Origin: Adiantum capillus-veneris
Lineage: Eukaryota; Streptophyta; Polypodiopsida; Polypodiales; Pteridaceae
Assembly: GCA_014529385.2 (NCBI GenBank)
Contig: CM043945.1
Span: 155,998,741-156,062,740 of the forward strand
Direction: 5' to 3'
DNA: 64,000 bases
Of this stretch, positions 34,169 to 45,718 are shown piece after piece; positions within the stretch are counted from its first letter, which is position 1, and the number at the start of each line of letters is the position of its first letter. Below the pieces are notes generated by a model that worked only from the letters and a program-made list of their open reading frames with translations, was not told where the DNA came from and searched no databases. Made by a program: the position numbers and the translations under genes.

Positions 34169-35617
34169 GTAAGTTCTAAACTCATCAAAGAACGTTTCTA
34201 TACAGTCAAATAGCAAGTATAGGCCCAGAAAGAAACCCTAAAATTCTAGCTATGTGCGAATTCCTACGACACAAAAACGACCCTAACGGCCTGTCAGCTC
34301 AACCGAATGGGATGAGACTTGAACTGTAGCATGTCCCTAGATAGTAGAACACTTCCATATCATTAGAGTACCATTATGCATGGGTCGAGGGGGTCCCAAG
34401 TAAATATTCTAGGTTTTGGTCACATGCCAAAATTGGATTCTGACTCCAGGGGCAGCTTATAGACAAGTTCTATACACAATGTACATAGATGGTTTCAAGA
34501 AAACAGTCAAGGCAAGCTTTCAAACATCAGGAAATAGCTCGAAGACTACAAAGTTTTAAATTTGACATATGAAGTCAAACTGACTTTGAATGAGCCCAAA
34601 CTAGATGAGCAGCAGCAAGACTATGTAGCGGACAAGTCCATGGCTTCAAAAGTGACCAAACAACTCTACACACCAAGCAGTAACAAAAATCAATGATTTC
34701 AGAATCGACAAGAGCACGAAGTGATGTCGACACCGTCGACGTGACCAAATATTACCCAATTCATTTCAGGACTTGTTTTAGATGCAATGAAGATGTGTAG
34801 GTCATAAAATTATCTTTTCAAGCAAAAAAAAACAGTTGTAGTTAATAATCGTGATTATTTACTTTTGTGCACAATAGGCTTGAAAATCATCATGTCACTT
34901 CACCTATCACTTGTACACATCTATCTCATGCCACATGTCAAATATGAGCCCAAAAGATCAAGAAAATCTCAGATTTGTCTAAAAACGCACTAAAGGATCT
35001 TTTGTCCAAATTTTGAGTTAATTGTCACATTTTTTTATCCAAATCATCCCATATCTCATACAGAGGCTCCAAAGCATGTGTAAAACCAGTTGGCAACAAA
35101 AAATGTCCAATTTGATGAAAAAGATAATAATCGCGATTATTTACTTTTCCACTAGAATGGATTCAAATTTCAACTTTGACCTTATGGACCAAAGCACATG
35201 ATGTGACAAGCCCAACAATCAAGTTTGATCACATTAGGATCACAAAAACCCAAAATCCCTTTATATCTATTGTTTCAAAACCTGAAGCTTAGATCTGGCA
35301 CCATTTCCACCCAGTGCACTCAAATGAGCCCACACTTCACTCAGAGTATCTAAGTCACATATTTTTCAAGACTATGATGTCAAAGTGCAAAAAGATTGAA
35401 AAAATTTCCTACTATAAATAATCCCGATTATTTACTTTGGTTGTAAATTTTTCCTGGATTGCATGGTTTTGATGTTTACATGTTTTTATGCATCTATGCA
35501 TGCTCCAAAATTGGTTTGAAGCAAAATGGACATCATTTGCCAGCAATTTACAACACATGACATTTTAGAGCAAAATTCGTGGAATTTTCTAACTTTGACA
35601 CTGTATTCTCCTAATAG
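34169..35617 (+). other. Candidate intron, 1449 bp
   Basis: Begins GTAAGT and ends with a pyrimidine-leaning tract (tattctcctaatag). Inside are three copies of a palindrome-centred motif at 34845, 35127 and 35418. No coding frame is present in it. Confidence 0.4.
34843..35437 (+). repeat. Three palindromic ataatcgcgattattta motifs spaced about 285 bp
   Basis: Copies at 34845, 35127 and 35418 read ATAATCGTGATTATTTACTT, ATAATCGCGATTATTTACTT and ATAATCCCGATTATTTACTT. The middle one contains the 16-bp perfect palindrome AATAATCGCGATTATT. Spacing is 282 and 291 bp. The DNA between them shows only weak similarity, so this is either an old tandem array or a conserved site. Confidence 0.7.
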
Positions 35618-37018
35618 GTGCAATGCAAGCTACTAAGAAAGCAAAGAAGAGGATGACTAAGAAAGAAAAACTGCAAGAATTTCCACCATACTAGTTGGAG
35701 CCAAGCTCAATGAAAACATCCAAGGTCACCTACCTATCAAAGGAACAGCTTGAAGAACAAAACACCACAATCTTCACCGGCAGGTTCAAGAGTGAAGATG
35801 GAAATCAAATAGAGTTGCATATGCTACCCAAAGAAATTTATGATGTAGCCACAAAGCCAGCCACAAAAGAAGCAAATAGAAGATTAGGACTTCGAGAATT
35901 CTACGATCAAGATCCATGTGGAGTAGATTTCCAGAGAGCTTATGAATTATTATCAACAATCAAAGAGGATGGATCTGCTCAGATCACGGATCAGTAGGGA
36001 CAAAAGGTTGAAGTGGTCATTAGCAAGGACATAATGGCCGAAGCACTAAAATTTCCCACTAAAGGGATGAAAATGAGCACCAAAGATAGGAAAACAATTG
36101 GTACATTCACCAAGGATATAGTTACCACCACCTTCTCCAACCTCATTCTAAAGCAACTCGAGGATCCCACCCATCTCTATCACCATCACTTTCACTTCCT
36201 CTCAAAGAGACCGCCAAGATACACTCCTTTGAATCATGTGGTTGCAACCACTTTCACTCAAGTGTTGAAGTCAACAACAAGATAAACAATAGAGCACGCT
36301 TAGTACGTGCTTACAACACCAAAAGCACAAGGAAGGAAGGAAAGGTAACATATCTACGCGCTCCAAAAGTTCTAACCCGGATTGCATACCATGCTATTGG
36401 GATGGCCGATAACTTGCCACCAACCCCAGATCAGAATACATGGATAGTCTCAGCTCAACCCTCTCCATCAGCCATTAGATCAAAGAAGAAAAGATTATAT
36501 AAATCAGATGAAGAATCAACAGAAAGCTCGTATAAAGCCCACAACAGTAAAAGCTCTGACAATGAAGAAAAGAGGGAAAGGAGAGAAGAAATGAAGAAGA
36601 AAGCAGTGGCAACCCATCAGGAATAAGCTCAGCAAAAAAAATCAAGGTTTGAAAGAGAAAAAGAATCGTATGAAAGAAGTTTCCAAGCTGCAGGAGAGAA
36701 TCCAGAGTCATGGAGCCCCAAAAAAATCAAGGGTCCTAGGACCAAGAACCCCGAGAAGAATATTGAAGAAGATCCAAAGGATTTGCTTGAGAGAATGTAT
36801 GCAAAAGCCAATAAGAATCTCTAGAAGTGCAAAGGAAATCAAGAGAAGAGTTGGCTGCACAACAAAGGCAAGCATAAGCTTCACAACAAAGAGACCACAA
36901 CATGAACAAGGAGAGATGTCTCCAAGACCACCTTCACCTACTCCTACTACTGAACAAGAAGACCAACCAATGCCATCAAGTCCAAGCCCTTCACCAACTG
37001 CCAGTGAGAGGCGGAAGT
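35618..37018 (+). pseudogene. Unrecognised protein, broken exon 2
   Basis: The frame opens in a Lys-rich stretch (ATKKAKKRMTKKEK), then has a folded-looking part with YLSKEQLEEQN, LHMLPKEIYDVATKP, RRLGLREFYDQDP and VVISKDIMAEALKFPTKG. More sequence with RARLVRAYNTKS and RIAYHAIGMADNLPP follows, then a highly charged Ser/Glu/Lys tail and a Pro/Ser-rich end. In-frame stops (TAG after PPY at about 35692, TAG 35995-35997, TAA 36624-36626) and frameshifts near 36260, 36830 and 36915 break it. I do not recognise the family. It could be a host gene remnant or an extra ORF of a retroelement. The basic N-terminus would fit a nuclear or nucleic-acid role, but that is inference. Confidence 0.45.
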
Positions 37019-37796
37019 GAAAAATAGACCCGGTGGCCTCTACACCAAGACTATGCACAATGGCCTCATCATGGGGGATACACAATAGGGGCACCACCTA
37101 GCAAGATATGCAGCTAGGACGCATACATATACACAATGAAGCATGCCATGGAAAACAATTTCAAGATCCACGCACAAATGTGGAATGGGGTGGTCGGAGA
37201 ATAAGGTGAGAGGAGTGGTGAATGAGTGAGAATGGGATTGCTACTCGTGCATGTTAGTAAGGAAGATAATGAGGTAGGGAAAACTTGCGAGTATGCTCAC
37301 TTATCATACAAGAGGTGGCGATCCGCTCACCTCAAGATGGAAGTAGCAAGATGATAGGAATATGAGAGGGAGAGAGAGAGTGTGTGTGTATGGTGGCGAA
37401 TCCGCACACCTTTACATAAGCAGAAAAAAAAGGCAAGGAACAAGAATATACCATACTCACAATGAGATGTATCCAAAGCGACACAAAGTATGGCACCAAG
37501 ATGGAGTGTGTTGATTGCTTGCAAAAGATGAATACAATAGGTAGCATATGGCAGGAAAATGAGAAGGGGACAAGATCATAGGAGGCATAATGGAGAGATG
37601 GGAGTTGATGGCGAGGAATATCATGAGTGTGTCCACCCTTCTTCTTCTTGAAATTGTGCCTTCAACCCTTAATTACAAGTGGTGTGGAGGTGTGGTGCTC
37701 ATCTTTTGTGCATGGTGATGGTGATGATGATGGTGTTGTGATTATGTGATTAGGGATCAGGCTACAATCATGTAGCACAAGAGTGTGTATGGATAG

Positions 37797-37798
<2 letters not shown>

Positions 37799-37851
<53 letters not shown>

Positions 37852-37864
37852 TGTGTGTGTGTGT
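37799..37864. repeat. (GT)n microsatellite
   Basis: About 66 bp of GT with one interruption (ctg at 37851). It lies just downstream of the minus-strand TATA box, so it would be in the transcribed part of the G3 LTR. Confidence 0.95.
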
Positions 37865-37892
37865 TCTCCCTTAGTGAGCTCTCATGGCCTCC

Positions 37893-37901
37893 TTATATAC
37901 G
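37893..37901 (-). promoter_or_regulatory. TATA box of the G3 LTR
   Basis: Minus strand TATATAAGG within ccgtatataaggagg. The location inside the proposed LTR supports this as the U3 promoter. Confidence 0.5.
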
Positions 37902-38947
37902 GAAGGAGGGGAGGATTTAGCAATATTTCTATTTGAGGTGAGTGTCCCACTTTGATGACTAGGAAAATGGGGTGCATGTGACTGTGGCTTCCATCTTGTC
38001 TCCTCATTTTTTAAAATACCAGAGTCAATAGAGAGAGAAGATGAGAGAATGTGGGGACGATGTAGAGGATAGGAGATATTTACCATAGTCTAGCTTTGGC
38101 TAGACATAAGCTTATTAGGGAGAGAAGAGAGAGGTAAGAAAATTATAAGAGAGGTTGTCGAAGGTGGATAATTGTTGATGAGGATGGATCCTCCAAAAAT
38201 GGTGATCGAATCACTCTAGACTTGCCAAGACTTCATTAAAAGAGCCTTGTCTCTTGTAATCATGCTTGAAGACTTGTAGAACCATAGCCATTCTAGAGGG
38301 AACAAAATTGGGGATGGCCAGTGTCACCATTACACAAGAAAACAGGGGTCCACTACAAAAATCATATCTCCGTGTTCATAACTCCAAAACTTCTGAAAAA
38401 AAATTGAGCTAAAAGTTGAGATCACGAGCTACATCTTTCATGTTGAACACTTCTTCAGATTCAGGGTTCTTCTTTACTTAAAAAATTCAGCCAAATAATG
38501 TATTATTTGTGGCTGCAAAAGTCTTTTGGTGGTCCCCTTTGAGTGGACTTCTCTCTTGCCTTCAAGTTTGAGCTCCTTCATGTATATGAAAACATGACCT
38601 AGAGTTTTGAAAAGATTGGCAATCATCTAGATAGAGTGAATAAAATATTTGGTAGGGTGGATTAATATATATATATACATGAAAAATATATTAGAAAATA
38701 CTAAAATATATAATGTAATTTAGAATATATATATTTAATATGTAAGGTCAAAAGAGATATCAACAAAGAAAGATTACTTAGTTATGCTACATCGTGATTG
38801 ATTAGCATAAGTCTTATTTATTTAATAAAGGCTAAAACTTTTGTGAAAAAGGAAGAAAAAATCAAAAGTAACTTATATAATAGGAAATATTTTGGTAAAA
38901 GGGCAAAGATATATGAGGGGTTCCCATGCATGGAAAAGATTGCCTCA

Positions 38948-38965
38948 TTAGCCCTCCCCCTAAGG
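38948..38965 (-). promoter_or_regulatory. G3 polypurine tract
   Basis: The minus strand reads CCTTAGGGGGAGGGCTAA just before TGAGGCA. The G2 tract (CTTGGGGGAGGGCTAATA before TGAG) is closely similar, supporting close kinship. Confidence 0.75.
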
Positions 38966-39029
38966 CTCGAGGTATTCATGCCTCTAGCGTTGTACTTGAT
39001 TCTTCTTCAATTAAGGTGGAGGAGTCTCC

Positions 39030-39105
39030 CTCCTAGGGGATTTCCATCATAGGTGTTTGATCAAATCTCAAAAAGTATTGCTTCAACCTCCATCCATTGA
39101 CACGT
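39030..39105 (-). pseudogene. G3 integrase C-terminal end (left of insert G1)
   Basis: On the minus strand the frame reads VNGWRLKQYFLRFDQT and ends at a TAG near 39030. It continues exactly the frame that stops at the G1 insertion site at 47669 (RLHKTR, then VNGWRLK). The same motif RVNGWRLKPYF occurs unbroken in G2, which confirms the join. Confidence 0.85.
39102..39105. repeat. Left target-site duplication of G1 (ACGT)
   Basis: Matches 47669-47672. Reading-frame restoration in G3 supports a 4-bp duplication. Confidence 0.8.
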
Positions 39106-40242
39106 TGTGAGCGGGATGAAAACACACACAGCGCCTCTATAACGACCCGACACACACTCTTGGGAAGATACACACACACACTATGGGGCACCACTCGGCT
39201 TAGACAACACACCTGGCCGAGACAGGGAACACACCTCTGGAGTGAGAGGAGAGAGACTATCCACTTGCCCACTCCACACAGACACACACACACACACACC
39301 CAAAAAACTCAGCTCAAAAGAGGAGAATTTCTGATGTTTAGATACAATGAGCTTGGGCCACAACCAATGGGGCAAATAGCTCACACAACATGGGTAAAAT
39401 AAGCCAGATACAATCACAAACTAGAGCAGAAACTTCGCTCATAGGAGAAACTTACACAGAAAAACAATAGGAAAAGAGTGAGGAATTTGGCAAAATGGAC
39501 AGCACCATCGCGTCCGGAACGGCCCAAAACCCCAGTCTACAATGTCAAAGTGCTCAAATCCGACCTCGGATGAGCAGTTTACGGCCAAAACAGGCTCCAA
39601 AATGAGTAAAAACACACCTGCGGCTGTTCCTCCTCTCTTCTCCACTTTTTTTCTGGTCTTCTCTCTGTTTTTTCAGTTCCCACACTTCGATTTTTTAGTT
39701 GGGCACCCTTGGCCTTTTAGATGACCTCAAACGGACCCCGAACAGGCCAAAAACTGACCTCGCAGTGCATAGTTGTCACCTTTTTGCATCATTCGCACAC
39801 CTGGCACTCAGCTTTTTTCCAATAATGCATCTCGCCACCACGTGAAGTGGCCCCAAAAAAAGGTCCTCATGATGACCTTTCTGCATAATTCTCACAAGCA
39901 AACACCCACGTTGTGTCCGTCCTCATCCGCGTGCAAATATTGACCTCGTTCGCCCTCCTGACGCCACTAGATGCCATCTGACGCACCTGCTGACCTCACG
40001 TCATCGGCCCGCGGATAGCTTCCTCGAGAAGTTTTACGCGCTACCAACTCCTCCTTATTGTAGAAAAACACAATGGTACTAGTAACGATGAAAATAGATG
40101 CACTATGTACATGGTGTCCTACCTGTACACATGTGGGTCCCACGTAACCACCTGGCTCTGGAAAATGGGCAATACTTTATTTGATGCACCATGCATGGGT
40201 ACGTACATATGCGCAATCCCTTGCTACAAAAAACTCCTGACA
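39106..40242 (-). repeat. G1 3' LTR (1137 bp)
   Basis: Plus-strand ends are TGTGAGCGGG and CTCCTGACA. Compared with the 5' LTR it holds about 150 extra bases at about 39350-39503, and the CA repeat lengths differ. Confidence 0.9.
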
Positions 40243-40260
40243 TAATTTGCCCATCCCCTA
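40243..40260 (-). promoter_or_regulatory. G1 polypurine tract
   Basis: Minus strand TAGGGGATGGGCAAATTA abuts the LTR start TGTCAGGAG. It is less pure than the G2 and G3 tracts but in the right place. Confidence 0.6.
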
Positions 40261-40270
40261 GCCTGCTAGA

Positions 40271-43096
40271 TCATTCATGATCAGCAGCAGCAAAGAGCGA
40301 TATGAGACTCGCCGCATCACATGTCTCCTCATCCTTCACCAACATTGCTTGCTCCACAGACAGTTCATCTTGCTCCACCATCATCAATCTAGCATGATAC
40401 AATTTAAGACGCAATCCATTTACCCTTGACTTATGTAAAACACCATCCAGGTTAGCCAGTTGATATGTGCCATTTGGAAAACACTCCACTACCTTGAAAG
40501 GGCCTTCCCACTTAATTTGAAACTTCTTTTGGAAGGTGTTGTCCAGCTTACTATTGTAGCACAAAACCAAGTCATGTTTCTTGATACCCTTACTTTTGAC
40601 CTGTTCATTTATCTTTGCCAAAGCCTTATCCTGCATCTGCCCATAATGCTCCAATGCGCTCATCCTATCCAACTGGACCTCTTGTAACTGCAAGAGCCTC
40701 TCTTTGAATGCATCACTAGGCGACCCAAGCAACTTCTCTAACATTTTGACCGCAGGCAACTCTACCTCCACAGGCAATAGTGCTTCCTTTCCATACACCA
40801 AATGAAATGGAGTAAACCCTGTACCTGTCTTCACCGAAGTACGGTAAGCCCATAATGCACTAGGCAATTCCAAATCCCAATTCTTTCCTTGGTGCTCTGT
40901 CACTTTAGAAAGAATTTGTACCAACTCACCATTGAATCTTTCATTTAATCCATTACACTGCGGGTAATAAGGAGTGGTATGCTGGTGCCTAATCTTCATC
41001 TTTGTGCATAAGAAGTCTAGCAGTTTAGCTCTAAATCCTGGCCCCTTATCTGAAAGTAGCTCTAATGGCACCCCAAACTTGCAACATATTTCATCATACA
41101 CAAATTTTGCCACATCCTTTGCAGTGATATGTTTTACTGCTATAGCCTCTGCCCATCTAGAGAGATAGTCCAGTGTCGTCAAGATATAGCTTTTGCCCCT
41201 GCTTGTGATAGGTAATGGGCCTATTGCATCAATCCCCCACTTTTCAAACACATCAAACGCCATAATGGTTTTTCGTAGCTCTGGCTTCAACACTCTCTTC
41301 CCAAATGCTTGACACCTATTGCAAGACCTACACCAATGGTGAACATCCTTGTGCAAACTAGGCCATACATATCCCTCTTGCAAAATCTTATGCAAGGTGA
41401 TCTTTAGAGCAAAATGGCCACCACATGCGCCTTCATGATTCTCTTCCAACACTCTGTAAAGCTCCTCCCGCCAAGGTACACGTCTCAACACGATATCAGC
41501 CCCTTTCATGTATAAGACATCACCAATCAATTTGTACCTGTATGCTCTACGCACAAAGCCATACTTTTTAGACTTCTGAATCTCCTTTGGAATGATTCCT
41601 GTTAACAAAAACTCCTCTTCTTGAGCCAAACTTTCCCGGCCATGATAAAGAGGTAAATTGGTCCTCAACACGAATAGTTCCCCAATCATGCCTTGAGCTG
41701 CTTCATGTGCCTCTCCATTTAGAGCACGTTCAATGTGTCTGATGCTCCATGCTTCAAACTTTTTTAACAGGCCTTTAATTCTAAAGCACATTTCCTTCAA
41801 TGAGGTGTTCTTGCTCTTCCACACACCCAGCACTTGCTTCACCACTAACAAGGCATCACCTTTTATGCTCAACCTTCGAACCCCATGCTTCAAACAAATG
41901 TGTAATCCGGCTTCCAATGTAGCATATTCAGCCTCATTGTTACTATGAGCATCCAATTTGAACCCTCTCTTGCATACTAGCTTCCCCTCTGGATCATAAA
42001 GTGCTATACCCCCTGAAGCTGCATCATGGCTCTTTCTGTATGAACCATCAAAGAACAACACATGTGCATTGCTGATCTGTGGCACTTCTTCAACTACCTT
42101 TCTCACCACCTCTTCCTTAACAATAAGGGGATTCTCCTTGTAGGTCAACAAATCAGCTAGGGTAGCCCTTGTACTGTCTTCCACTAGAAAAGAGAACTCA
42201 AACTCTTGCAGCTCAATTACCCATTTCTTCACCACATTTGACATGTTAGTACCATTAATTAACTGTGGCAAAAAGGCATAACTCGTCAAGAAAACAAAAG
42301 GCCGTGGTAGCAAGTAATGACGAAATCGTCGACAAGCAAATATTACACTGGCCATCACTAGCTCTACTTCCGATAACTTTCTCTCCGCTACCAACTTCAC
42401 TCGGCTTGCACAATACACTGGCCTCATATAATGGCTGCCTTTCCCCTTTTGCAATAGCATGGCTCCAATGGCATCATCCCCTACTGAGGGATTTACATAA
42501 AAAACTTTCTCCCAATCAGGAGCCTGCATGGCTGACAAACCCCCTAACACCTCTTTCACCTCTTGAAACACTTCTTCACGCTTGTCATCCCATTGCAATG
42601 GATCATGCTTTGCCACTTGTTGTAATGGATAAAGAATTTGAGAAGACAATGGAATAAACCTTGCCATGTACTTCACTTTGTGTATAAAGGTTGCCAATTG
42701 CTTCGTACTCGTAGGTGATGGAAGAAGAATAATAGACTTAACCTTGTCTGGATCAGCCTCAATGCCATTTTCTGACACCATATGGCCCAATAACTTCACC
42801 CTTGGCTGTGCTAGATGACATTTCTTTGGATTTAGTTGTCCTCCACATTCATCATATCTAGCCAATACCATCTGCAGCTTCTCATGGTGCTCAGCCCTAC
42901 TGCTATAAACACAGAAGTCATCCATAAAAGCTTTAACACAACTACCAATGAATGGTTCCAACACCCAATTTGCTCTCTCTTGATAGAAGGAAGGTCCATT
43001 TGACAACCCAAATGGCAATACTGTGTAGCAATAGCAGCCCCATGGCGTAATAAAAGTTGTCTTTGTAATAAGAGCAATCTTCAATTGAAAATAGCC
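40271..43096 (-). pseudogene. G1 Pol: RT palm to integrase
   Basis: This frame of about 940 residues follows the TAA at 43099-43097 in phase. It has ITPWGCYCYTVLPFGLSNGP, the catalytic FMDD (VKAFMDDFCVY, residues about 50-60) and LLGHMVSENGIEADP. The native RNase H has lost its first Asp (FYVNPSVGDDAIGAML). A second RNase H of the host/archaeal type follows (residues about 340-465) with FFDGSYRKS, NNEAEYATLEAGL and IKGDALLVVKQ; its last site is EAHEAAQ where EADALA is usual. The integrase has HEGACGGHFALK ... CRSCNRCQ, WGIDAIGPLP, LLSDKGPGFR and YYPQCNGLNERFNGE, all three catalytic acids, and a C-terminal WEGPFKVVECFPNGTYQL segment. No chromodomain is seen. The dual RNase H marks the plant Tat lineage. 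Confidence 0.92.
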
Positions 43097-44761
43097 TTAA
43101 AAACCATCACACACACTGTACCTCTCATAACCTGCCACTGAATCCAAGATCTGATCGATGAATGGAAGAGGATATGGGTTCTTCTTAGTGGCTGAATTTA
43201 AGGGTTTAAAATCTACACAAATTCTCCACTTCCCATCCTTCTTTGGACTAACTACTACTGGACTCACCCATTCTGTGGTCTCCACAGGGACTATGAACCC
43301 TGCCTTCAACAACTTGTCCACCTCTTCTCGCAAGGCTTCCATTTGCTCTTGACCCATCCTTCTTAGCCTTTGCCACACTGGCTTAGCACCTTCTTTCAGC
43401 TCTATATGCATCTCTTCACCCTTGAACCCTCTGATCTCTTCATATGAAGTAATGAACAAATCAGGAAAACTAGCCAGCATATACAAAAATATATCCTTCT
43501 CCATAGCTGAGAGGTCTCCACTAATCATTTGCGTCATTAATTCCTGCTTCTTTGACAACTCAACTTTGGTTTGCATCAGCCCTTCAATCACTTCATAAGG
43601 CCCTTCACTTTCATTTTCAACTTCCTTCGCAAATGTGACTAAACCACACTCCTGGATTTCTTTATCCATCAAAAGAAATGCAACATCAGCATCCTCATCA
43701 CTGCTGGTAGTGCTATCAATGTCCTCATTTGTCACCGTGGAAGAGTCTTCATCACTAGACTCGTCCTCATCTTCATAAAGCTTCTCTAATCGTTTCCTTG
43801 TGTCCATATTATAAAGCTTCTTGGTACCTGTCTTTCCATAGAGGCTAATCGTACCATGTCGCCAATCTTGAACAGCTCCCACTGCACGTAACCATGGTCT
43901 GCCCAATATAATAGGATATGCTCCCAACCTTGCTGGCATCACATGAAAATCAACCACTGCCCTTGCATCATATGCCTCCACTTCTAAGCTCTTTACAACA
44001 CCCAAACATTTTACTTTCTGATGGTTTGCCAATCTGATCCGGAAACCTGACACCCCAGCCACTGTGAGACCCATCTTCTCAACGCATGAGTGTGTTATGA
44101 CACATATTTGGGCTCCGCCATCCACATAACCTTGTCCCAAATTTTTCCTTTTATGCCACACATCTACTATTGGACAAATGTCTGGTAGCTCGTCCATTGC
44201 CAACACCTTCACTGAACCTCTCTCTGGCTCTTTCTCCATTGGGTTAACCATCCTCTTCCACTGTCGCTTTAGCTTAGGCACCATCTCTATAAGCTGCCCA
44301 AAAGTAACATCTGCCTTCCTGCTTGTCAGATCCTCCCTCAAGTCATAGCTTAATTTCCCATCCCCTAGTGGAAAATCTGAAACATGAAACTTTTGACAAG
44401 CTCTCCTTTTCCTCTTGGCCTTGACATCCTCGCCTTCATGGCTCTTTCCTTTCTTCTTACTAGGACCTGGGGCACTTCTTCCTTCCTTTTCCTCTGTGGT
44501 CCTCTTCCCAATAGGCATCACTAATGTATCCTCTAGCTTTGATGCCTTCTCCAAGGTGACTACACTTAGCACTTTTGTCTTTCCCTTTTCCTCTTGGGTC
44601 AGTCCACTGGTTCCTTCATCTCCCTTAATTTCGATGCCATAATCATTTGACCTAGTTAGCACCTGTCTTGGCAATGGATACATGTCTCCCCCCATCCTTG
44701 GTGGCTTATCACATTGCGGGCTGATGTGACCCAACTCTCCACAATTATAACATGTGGGCGT
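43097..44761 (-). pseudogene. G1 Pol: zinc knuckle, retropepsin and RT N-terminus
   Basis: Directly after the gag stop the frame has the knuckle CYNCGELGHISPQC, then a Lys-rich linker (KKKGKSHEGEDVKAKRKRR). The retropepsin follows: NLGQGYVDGGAQICVITHSC, active site D-G-G, and AYPIILGRPWLRAVGAVQDW. An acidic Ser/Asp/Glu stretch follows, then the RT start: WVSPVVVSPKKDGKWRICVD, NSATKKNPYPLPFIDQI and YSVCDGF. The TAA at 43099-43097 takes the place of the Ser in DG-F/Y-S-G-Y. There are no frameshifts. Confidence 0.9.
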
Positions 44762-45616
44762 CTACCTCCAAAACCTACCATTGCTTTGTCCAACACCATT
44801 CCTAGGCCTTTCTTCACCTCCTGGCTGATTTGCAAACCTTTCTCGACCTCGATTATTTCCCACTTGACCTAGCATGTTTAGGCTGAGATTCTTCATCAAA
44901 TCTACCATTTGCCTCATGTCTTGCCTTAGCCCATCATCTTGCACTGCTGTAGTGACCACTGCTGGCATAACCTGAGTAGTAACAGGAACTACTGGTTCAT
45001 GATGAACCCCTGACATGCACCCTTGTAAAGACTCTATAGGCTGAAATTCAGACCTCATGGGCAAAGACTCCACCCCTAACTGGCTCATTTTCCTCAGCTT
45101 CCACTCTTTGTTCCTTGCTACCTCTAGTGCATCTTCATATGTCCTAGGCTTCTTTAGCTCCACTCTCCAACGTATATTCTCCCAAAGACCAGCTAAGAAC
45201 CTGTCCTTCTTCATCATGTCAGGCGGGGGTACCTGTGGTGCTAAAGCCTTGCACATTCGCTCCCATGCCAATGAAAACTTACGTATGTACGCATCTACTG
45301 ACTCACCTTCCTTTTGCACCAAAGCCTGTACTTCTTGCCACACCTTGTCAGGATCTTCTATCTTCACAAACTCCACTTCCAATGCATGCCTTAGATTGTC
45401 CCAACTCAATCTTATAAGTGGATCTGCTGCACGCAACTCCTCTTCAAATGCCTTGGACCAAACTCGTGCATCACTCTTCAAACAAATTTGGAGAAGGCGT
45501 AACATTTGCGTAGGGTCATGAATCTGGTTGCTAATGCAGGCAACCTCCATCTTTTCCAAAAATTCTTCCACATCTTCATCACTTCTTCCATGAAACTCCG
45601 GATAAGAGAAAGCCAT
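44762..45616 (-). pseudogene. G1 Gag
   Basis: I place the start at the ATG at 45616 because MAFSYPEFHGRSDEDVEEFL aligns with the G2 Gag start MSSSFPTFYARSGEDAQEFL. The open frame itself extends to 45673. Features: LLQICLKSDARVWSKAFEEE, DPDKVWQEVQALVQKEGESV and YIRKFSLAWERM, the usual plant retrotransposon Gag pattern. It ends in an Arg/Gly/Asn-rich stretch before a TAG at 44764-44762, nine codons upstream of GHIS in the zinc knuckle, which is in the same frame. The stop therefore separates capsid from nucleocapsid: either a mutation or a readthrough site. Confidence 0.85.
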
Positions 45617-45718
45617 CGCTACCAAAATTATGATGCTTTGAGAACCCCTTCGAACACACGTGCAAGAACCCAAAACTTTTCACTACCCAATCCCCAGAAA
45701 CTTCAATGGAGCTCAACT

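Larger units (their letters stand above)
37020..38947 (-). mobile_element. 3' LTR region of element G3 (outer end unresolved)
   Basis: On the minus strand the G3 purine tract at 38965-38948 is followed by TGAGGCA, the expected LTR start (plus 38947). A good minus-strand TATA box, TATATAAGG, lies at about 37893-37901. The matching 5' LTR is not in the window, so the LTR length cannot be fixed; 37020 is only the end of the neighbouring pseudogene. No coding sequence is seen here. Confidence 0.5.

Noticed and set aside
34143-34175. Splice donor treated as proof of an active host gene
   Set aside because: The downstream frame has several stops and frameshifts, so I report only a candidate spliced pseudogene.
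39033-39417. CVCVCLCGVGKW-type minus-strand frames, also at 46655-46873
   Set aside because: They are the CA-repeat part of the G1 LTRs read in frame; the repetition at both LTRs reflects LTR duplication, not a gene pair.
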